NCBI GenBank assembly: GCA_029851415.1
Contig: CM056743.1
Coordinates: 13,012,727-13,076,726, forward strand
Length of the DNA stretch: 64,000 nt
Origin: Eretmocerus hayati
Lineage: Eukaryota; Arthropoda; Insecta; Hymenoptera; Aphelinidae
Direction: 5' to 3'
Position 1 is the stretch's first letter, and each line of letters starts with the position of its first letter. Under the pieces are notes generated by a model, which made no database searches, had not been told where the DNA came from, and saw only the letters and a list, made by a program, of their open reading frames with translations. Position numbers and translations under genes: made by a program. Positions 57,396 through 64,000 of the stretch are shown here, piece after piece.

Positions 57396-59219
57396 CTTAA
57401 AATCTATACTATCTGTGATGATCACCGTATCGAAGATAGGGACTGTAGAAGTTCTGAGAATTATATTTGGAACGTTTTAGTAAAATCGAAAACCGTTTCG
57501 TTCAGTGGGAAATGCCATTTTACTCAATTTTTAAAAAATTCTTTGCACTTGGCAACTTTTCTAGGAATTTTTGAATCAACCCTCAGGGCATCAGTCGAAT
57601 AACATCTTCTTTCAAATACCTCTGAGTATGACCAAAAAATATTTCAAGGTGAAATATTGAATGGACTCAGAGTAACATTAAATATTTTACTTGGGGTCAA
57701 TAGGACCCCAGTGTCACGTTTGTGCACGCAACATAAGCAAGTGGGACCTTCAAGGGATAGTTACAAGAGTAGTTATAATCTCAAATGAAATCGGAAATTT
57801 ACTAAAATCTATAAGAGCAGAGCCTTTATGATTTTCCTCGCGCCGTTCCGATGTGAATCAAGCCCATAGAAAAAAAATTTTTACTTCAATTTTTTTTTCG
57901 AGTTGCGTGTAAATTTAAACTGTTTACAAGTATTATAAAACCCACGTCGAAATCAGATCCAAGTGTTGAGCAAGCTGATGTTGGAGAATCCGATCTGAAA
58001 CCGCTCACAAAAGTAAACTTGGCGCAAAATTTATGTGACTTTACACAAGGGTTAACGAAACCTCATATCCTTCTCGTAGACTCTAACTCTTATCCTCTGA
58101 ACTCCAGGGCGTGTTCTCAACGCAACAAACTCGGATGCGTTTCACTCGCGGCGATGTGCCGCTGCTTGCTTGATTTTCATACGATATGTGCTATCTATCT
58201 ATATATGTAAAAAGGCTATAGTATAGTAGTACTATTCCATCTGGATGCGCGTTCATAAATTTTTGCTGTCTCGAGAGGTTTCTTATCTCTGTCCATCTAA
58301 CCACCAAGTGTACACATGCAACATATACAGATAGTATAGAGCTCTCAAAGTGAATTTACTCTCGCACATACATGCTTCGCCCAATCGACGATATATCTGT
58401 AAGGGCTTGATATAACCACACCATCACACGATATATACCTATACAAAAGTGATAACGCGAGAAACAACCTCGCCCAACAAAGTTGGCAATAATTCTTGGG
58501 GTGTAATTCCTCCATACGATTATGAAGAGTAGAGAAGCCTGTACCTAATAATAATAAGGTGGAACACAACAATGTGAATTTCCGCAATCGAGTGGGATGC
58601 GTTTCATGGGAACTGCATATTTTACTGATTTGTGACTTGGGAGCATTTTTTTGCGCGCGCGCCCGCACGAGACGCCACACTACAAGGCTAAATTGGCTGA
58701 GTCGTCTGGTCATGTGTTATATACTTTTCAATTCGTATTAAAACGCGGTGAGATGAAGACTTTTCGCGTGGGATGATGCCGAGGCTCGAGCTAATTCAGC
58801 AGACTAGTTTTAGTGGTCGAAACGCGTCTCTAGATGATTTTTGCACGCTATTCGCATGGTTTCGAGCGACGATGCTTATTTTTTTATGGTGCTTGGAGAC
58901 TGTGAGATGTTGTAGTAAACCCGTTATGTCTGATGAGAATTGGCTAACAATAAGTTTGTTTTGGGGAATACAGTTTCAGAAGAACTTGAAAAATTATGAA
59001 TTTATATATGTTATCATCGTGAAATTTAGATGAGATATCGCACTCATAATCGTGTGAAAATTCGCATTGATGAGATGCGAAAGCGAGCCATCAAAAAATA
59101 TCAGCAGCTCACGATTATGACGCACTTTATCAATTGTTTGCTGATTATCTGGGACATACATCTCATGCATCCAGACGAAGTAGGTCGAGTATTGGGAGTA
59201 AACCTCTATGTTATTTTAG
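57396..59219. other. Intergenic, nothing firmly recognised
   Basis: A second GGGGTC..GACCCC palindrome, with the downstream wording CCCAGTGT(C), occurs at about 57695-57715, echoing 57189-57205. No gene is supported. A 109-codon frame at 59030-59359 begins with ATG but lacks a domain. Confidence 0.3.
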
Positions 59220-59382
59220 ATGGCAGAAAAATCCAATATGGCCGAATCTCAAAACATTCCCATAAGAAATACACGGGGCCAAGATGGTGGCATTTCAACA
59301 CAGGCTTACTCCCAATTGCAGAAAGAATCAACACTAAAGAATATCAATCAGGAAGATAAGCTCAGTGAATTGTCATCAAAAA
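59220..59382 (+). CDS. Candidate coding exon, unidentified
   Basis: A pyrimidine-rich acceptor (CTATGTTATTTTAG) stands directly before an ATG that opens MAEKSNMAESQNIPIRNTRG. The hydrophilic, Gln/Ser-rich frame runs to a possible donor (AAAAA|GTATTT) at 59382/59383. If the acceptor is used, the ATG would be the first codon of exon 2. No partner exon was identified. Confidence 0.3.
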
Positions 59383-60241
59383 GTATTTTTTTCAAATCTG
59401 ATGATTTTAGAGTCCTCACCTTGTACAACGCTTTTCTCATTGAAATATTTGCGATTCATGGTCGAGTCTGATCCCGATTCTTGTGCTGTTGAATTCTTTG
59501 TCATCGGTGAAAATCAGATCTCGAATCTCACGACGAATTCACGAAAAATCGATTGATCTCGAGGAAGCTCGCTAGTTGAATTTTTGCTGTAGTATTATTC
59601 ATGATTAGCTCATATCACGAGAGTCCTTCGTCAAGTTATTCGATCCCGCGGTTGTGACAGCAAATTGACTTCCATGCAAGGAATTTTAGATTTCATCGAT
59701 AATATTCAAGACGGAGTCTCATGTCCTTCTGTTCTACACGTTATATGTGTACCGGAGTATAGAATACGTACTATTCTTCAAAGATAGTCTTGATATAAGT
59801 GCCCGTGGCATATAGGCAACAGGACGAGAATTATGCATACCTTGAGCGTAATTCACCAAATTGCTGCACAAACAATGATAGCATGAAAAGGATCGCGTTA
59901 TACGCCCGAGGAAACATTCACTTTGTTTTGCCTCCACGTGCCCTTCACTCGACATCAGTCTCTCAAATGACCCCCGTGAACCTGGCCACCCGAATTGGAA
60001 CAAAATATGATTGTGGGAGGCCCAAAAATGCTTGAAATACTCCATCAAGTCCCAAATGTTGGTCCGGTTGCCTTTTTGATGAGTAAAAGGCTCTGAAAGT
60101 AGCCCAATAATATCCCTATTCCTCCCACCTGCACGTCACAAAAATGTTCAGATCGCCGCGAATTCGACTGCTAGAGGGACGTATCCGAGTTCAAACTGAA
60201 GCTCTAAGTTTGGGCAACATTGTAAAAAAATTACCGAAGAA
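59383..60241. other. Intergenic, nothing recognised
   Basis: No supported gene or inverted repeat. Confidence 0.35.
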
Positions 60242-60960
60242 CTTCAACCGAGCTCCGTGAAGTTGGCCCGCCACTTTGAGATGAATATACCAAAAAATCG
60301 AGCAAAAAATCCCGAATCCAGTGGTGCAACTCTTTTAATTTGAGTAATTTGAGTATTTGAGGAATTAATTTTAAAAGTCTGAAAAATTACCCCCCACCAA
60401 AACATAAGAAATGCTCATCACTCCTCGATCATGCACATTAGGGGAAGCCACGTAGGCTTAAATTGAAGCTCTAAATTTGAGTATTCAGATTCCAGCAACC
60501 AAACTCATCATCATTGTCGCAAAATTGTTTAAACAGACAGGGAGAAGTCCCCATGTATACGGTATAGGCGGCGCCGACTGTGGCGGGAGGGGCAGCAAAG
60601 TGGGGAGTCCGCATACTTCCCATGTTGGCGCCTGGCCTATGCCTTATACATGGGAACTTTTCTCTGTCTGTTTGAACAATTTTGCGTCAATAATGATAAG
60701 TTTGGATGCTGGAATCGAAATACTCAAATTAAGAGCTTCAATTTAAGCCTATGTAACTTCCCCTAATGTGTATATTCGAGGAGTGATGAGCATTTCTTAT
60801 GATATGGTGGGGGGTAATTTTTCAGACTTTGAAAATTAATTCCTCAAATACTCAAATTACTCAAATTAAAAGATTTATACCATTGGATAGAGGATTTTTT
60901 GCTTGATTTTTCGGTATATTTATCTCAAAGTGGCGGGCCAACTTCACGGAGCTCTTCAAC
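60242..60960. repeat. Foldback, about 720 bp
   Basis: The left arm (GAGCTCCGTGAAGTTGGCCC at about 60250) is mirrored at about 60950. Inner blocks (ACTCAAATTACTC-type repeats, 'GCTCATCACTCCTCGA' and its complement, CAAACTCATCATCATTG) pair through to a central segment at 60540-60670. There, 'CCCCATGTATACGGTATAGG' faces 'CCTATGCCTTATACATGGG'. No coding. Confidence 0.85.
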
Positions 60961-61212
60961 CGTGTTTTATTCACCTGTTGCACCCTGAAATCTCACGACC
61001 GTGTCGTATTGAGTTCTTTCTGGTCTGGCATAATTTTTTTTTTTTTTTTCACTTCAAGACTTCGGCTCATAGCCATCTCCATCGATTTTCCAGTTTGCCG
61101 ATTGATAAATGCAAATATTTTATTCCAATTCATATCATAGGGTGATTAATAAAGTATGGTGATTTTGATAGAGTGATCTTGACTCCCTTCATCTCACATG
61201 ACTATTTTTTGT

Positions 61213-61552
61213 CAATTTTACCAAGCAAGTGTTTCAGATACGGGTCACGGATTTGGCTGAAACTCTGGTAATACTTTTAGCACCAAAAAAGATATCCAAA
61301 AGTATAAACCCTAACGCCCAAGGGTTTTCAAGCTAGAGCTTAAGGCCTGTGCATTCAAGTACACCTATATAAATCATTTTTCATCATGGACCCATGTGAG
61401 CAATGCTAAAAACTTTTGATGCAGCTCGGAAATGCTTGAGCGGTAGAATCTATATAATTTTAGGTTTCTCCTTTTGGTGCTAGAATAAGACTATCCACAG
61501 AATTTTAGCCGGATCCGTGACATGGACCTAAAACACTCTCCTGGTAAGTCTA
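61213..61552. repeat. Foldback, about 340 bp
   Basis: The left arm (TTACCAAGCAAGTGTTT.., then GGGTCACGGATTTGGCT) pairs with the right arm (..GCCGGATCCGTGACATGG, then AACACTCTCCTGGTAA). 'TTTTAGCACCAAAAAAG' also pairs with 'CTCCTTTTGGTGCTAGAA'. Diverged but unambiguous. Confidence 0.7.
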
Positions 61553-61619
61553 AAAAAACTCAAATATTTTAACCTCTTCGTGCACGCACCCATTCCTTGT
61601 GGCTGAAAAAATTCTTCCT

Positions 61620-62544
61620 CAATGAATTTCATCAATTATGACGTTGAAAAGTTCTCTGAGCTCCAAACAGATGGAGAAATTCATCGTTATATTGCATCCT
61701 TGACGGCCATGTCCACGTATGTGGATACCGTGGAGTCATGGAAAGAAATCATAGTAGAAATTTGACTGCGCCGCCAGTTCAATGGGTAAGAACTAAACAG
61801 CGTATGACATAGTCTAATAACATGACATTTCCATTGTGAGACTATTCCACACAGTCTCATATCCTCATTGTCAATACATCATAACAATATAAAAACTTAG
61901 ACATGAATATTTTCCGGAAAATTCTTGATCATAATCAAATTCCATTATGTGATCATGACAAAGAGTACACCGATAAAAAACCTCCACGTTCTCGTACGAA
62001 AATTCTCCATCATGTACTCATGACAAACTGGCTCGCCCGAATTCTTCGAATGCGGGGTGTACACATATACGAGATCAAAATTCACAAAGCTCGTAATTTC
62101 GTATACTTCAATATTTTGCATTCTTCCTTGTGGCAATAGTTTTGTGTGCTCGGAAAGTATGCTAAAATTCTTTTGCATGATTTTTAGACCTCATATTCGA
62201 GTACTAGGGTCAAGTTCGCTTTTTCGAAGAATTGGATTTTTCAATACAATTGATTTGCATTAAACATTAAACAGGTAGTGGGAATGAGTCTACCAAAGAA
62301 TAAACTCGAGTGGGTCGTTGATTTTGGGCTAGAAGAGAGAGCCACACAAGGATTTTTGCGATATTTTGACAGTGGAATTTACGGGAATTTACTAAAATCA
62401 CCCAAAGACGCGTCCACGTATGTGGACGAATGCGCGAAGAGGTTAAAGAACTTGGGGTTGAACAATACACTAACCAATCCTCGTCCGTCGTGCCACCATT
62501 CCAAAGACCAGCTATCACAAGTTTATTTTGGCCCTGATGCTTAG
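61620..62544 (+). other. Cluster of three protein-like open frames
   Basis: Segments: 61620-61787 (ATG, ..ASLTAMSTYVDTVESWKE), 61903-62139 (ATG, MNIFRKILDHNQIP..) and 62278-62544 (..KNKLEWVVDFGLEERA.., ends FGPDA). The last follows a possible acceptor (CATTAAACAG). Segments 1 and 3 both encode Ser-Thr-Tyr-Val-Asp at an identical 14-mer TCCACGTATGTGGA. The segments lack agreed splice junctions, so this may be a small gene, a relic, or chance. No domain recognised. Confidence 0.25.
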
Positions 62545-64000
62545 TTGCAGAAAATTACTCATGGGCTTATTGCATCCATAGAAATTTGAACAAATTCGGC
62601 AGAAAAATTGCCAAAGAAACAAATGCGAGGATGGAAAACATGCAACGTAATTCGGGAGTAATGTACAAGAGATGAAATATTGTGATCTAACAAACAAAAC
62701 ATTTCATCACTGATGAATGGACCAATTGCTTATATTATACCATATCATCTCCACAATATAGACCTCCAAAAAATATTGGGCGTCAAAAGTAAATTTAGAG
62801 CTGCCTGAAAAATTTTTCGGAATGAAACGCAACCCATACAGTTTCTTGAACTTTGAAGGAAACAAACGGATGAATTGCCTGTGATGTAATATCCGCGGGA
62901 GGGCGAATAAAAAAACCTGTGCCCCAGGAAGAGCGTGGCATTAAATATTTATCAAGATCTTGCTATCTATTATAACATCCATCATGTGGGTCCCTTCTGA
63001 GAGAGGAATATGAATGAATGAATGAAACCCTACGAACGCGCGAACAACTTGTAAAACTTATACACACGTGTAAATGCGCGAGCTCGAAAAAAAAGGGTGA
63101 ACGCGATTTGAGCTGACGATAAAATGGGCATCACGACGATTATGAGGGGCGGAGGGCGCGAGGAAGTGACAGGCGCAAAGACCCTTGAGACATCATCAGG
63201 GGCCCATGCAAACCGGATTCTTAACTATATATAAAAGCACATTATTGCTCGTTTTTGTGTGTATTGCCAAAGGAGCAATCCAAATCCAAACCAAAGAATA
63301 AGATGCGGGAACGATTCTCTTGAAATAATATTGTTTGTTTGACATCATGAAATAAGTCCACACACAAAGCTGCTGCTGGATATAAAGAAAACACAATGTT
63401 GTGGTGTATTTGTGTAGGCGAAAATGCGTTATTCAACTTGTTGTTACTGTCTTTGGTTCTCTATATTTTTACGCGTACCTGACACACTTGCTCCTTTTAT
63501 ATTTCACTGTCTCTTTTATCTTCCACGTGGACTACATTTCTTCTTCTGAATAGAAGAACAAATTCTAAGCACATCCCATTCTTCAGAAGTTGATCATACT
63601 TTGGATGGTATCCGGCATAGAAAATTTGCTATTTGCCAGTTTCATTCAGGATACATGTTGCAGTCGAGGATGTGTCTCTAATCGATTTTTTTATTTTGTT
63701 CGTAGTACATATTTAGCTTTTTCATGGTTTCTGGTTGGATACATCACAAAATCCTATCATAACCGTTTTGGTTTTGGGTAATTGGGTGATTTTGGTCATC
63801 TTTTTCATGGGAAGTCTGCATCAAATCCGGTGCAAACTGTTTGATTTGAAAAAATAACGAAGTTCAAAAAGTAATTTTGGGCCTCATCTTCTTAGAACAT
63901 TCAACACGTGAACCGCGAAATATAGTGTCTGTCGGGTCGGTTTCTAAACGTCTGCTCCGGTGAAGTAGCAATAAGAAAATAATCCATTTATGTCCCTGGA
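62545..64000. other. Intergenic, nothing firmly recognised
   Basis: A TATATATAAAAG box on the plus strand at about 63226-63237 resembles a core promoter, but no first exon could be assigned. A (GAAT)n run lies at about 63011-63026. Confidence 0.3.

Overview
This window looks like nuclear DNA from an insect, most likely a hymenopteran. It is AT-rich, has consensus GT-AG introns, isolated AATAAA signals, a MATH+BTB (TDPOZ/SPOP-like) gene of the kind expanded in parasitoid wasps, and a dense load of DNA transposons. The assignment to Hymenoptera is an inference. No bacterial operon, rRNA gene, CRISPR array or intact tRNA gene was seen.

Best-supported genes. (1) A small secreted-protein gene on the minus strand (8371-8975, two coding exons, 111 aa) with a signal peptide, a Ser/Thr-rich acidic middle, a basic tail and an adjacent poly(A) signal. 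(2) A two-exon MATH-BTB gene on the minus strand (exon 1 13739-14268, exon 2 10743-11337). Its exons join exactly in frame across a 2.4-kb intron filled with transposable elements. (3) A complete Tigger/pogo transposon (18034-20345) with an unbroken 529-aa DDD transposase, terminal inverted repeats and TA target duplication. (4) A probable long 5' UTR/first exon on the plus strand (about 34780-36031) ending in 15 codons and a strong GTAAGT donor, so the rest of that gene lies further downstream. (5) A broken coding block on the minus strand (46707-48923) of unknown family. Weaker candidates lie at 59220-59382, 61620-62544 and 14389-14764.

The rest is dominated by palindromic ('foldback') DNA. 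At least 15 inverted-repeat structures are visible, from 150-bp near-perfect hairpins (9912-10068, 42421-42572) to 2-kb foldbacks (22814-24992, 28211-30265). Several terminal-inverted-repeat elements have clear target duplications: TA for 12893-13690, 16877-17604, 18034-20345, 24141-24750, 27081-27867, 51258-52147 and 52240-52730; TTAA (piggyBac-like) for 3259-3416 and 6158-6540. One foldback carries a TA element in one arm while the other arm still shows the uninterrupted site. Another (43083-43815) is an inverted repeat whose arms are themselves degenerate tandem repeats of about 30 bp.

Layout: 0.9-7.5 kb, foldbacks and MITEs with no convincing gene; 8.3-14.3 kb, the two minus-strand genes; 14.3-34.6 kb, transposon-rich with Tigger and the two giant foldbacks; 34.7-36.0 kb, first exon of a plus-strand gene, followed by what looks like its long first intron; 41-44 kb, repeats; 46.7-48.9 kb, the broken coding block; 49.2-62 kb, more foldbacks, MITEs, a tRNA-derived SINE and a few weak exon-like ORFs; 62.5-64 kb, nothing recognised. 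Everything here was read by eye, so repeat boundaries are good to a few bases at best.
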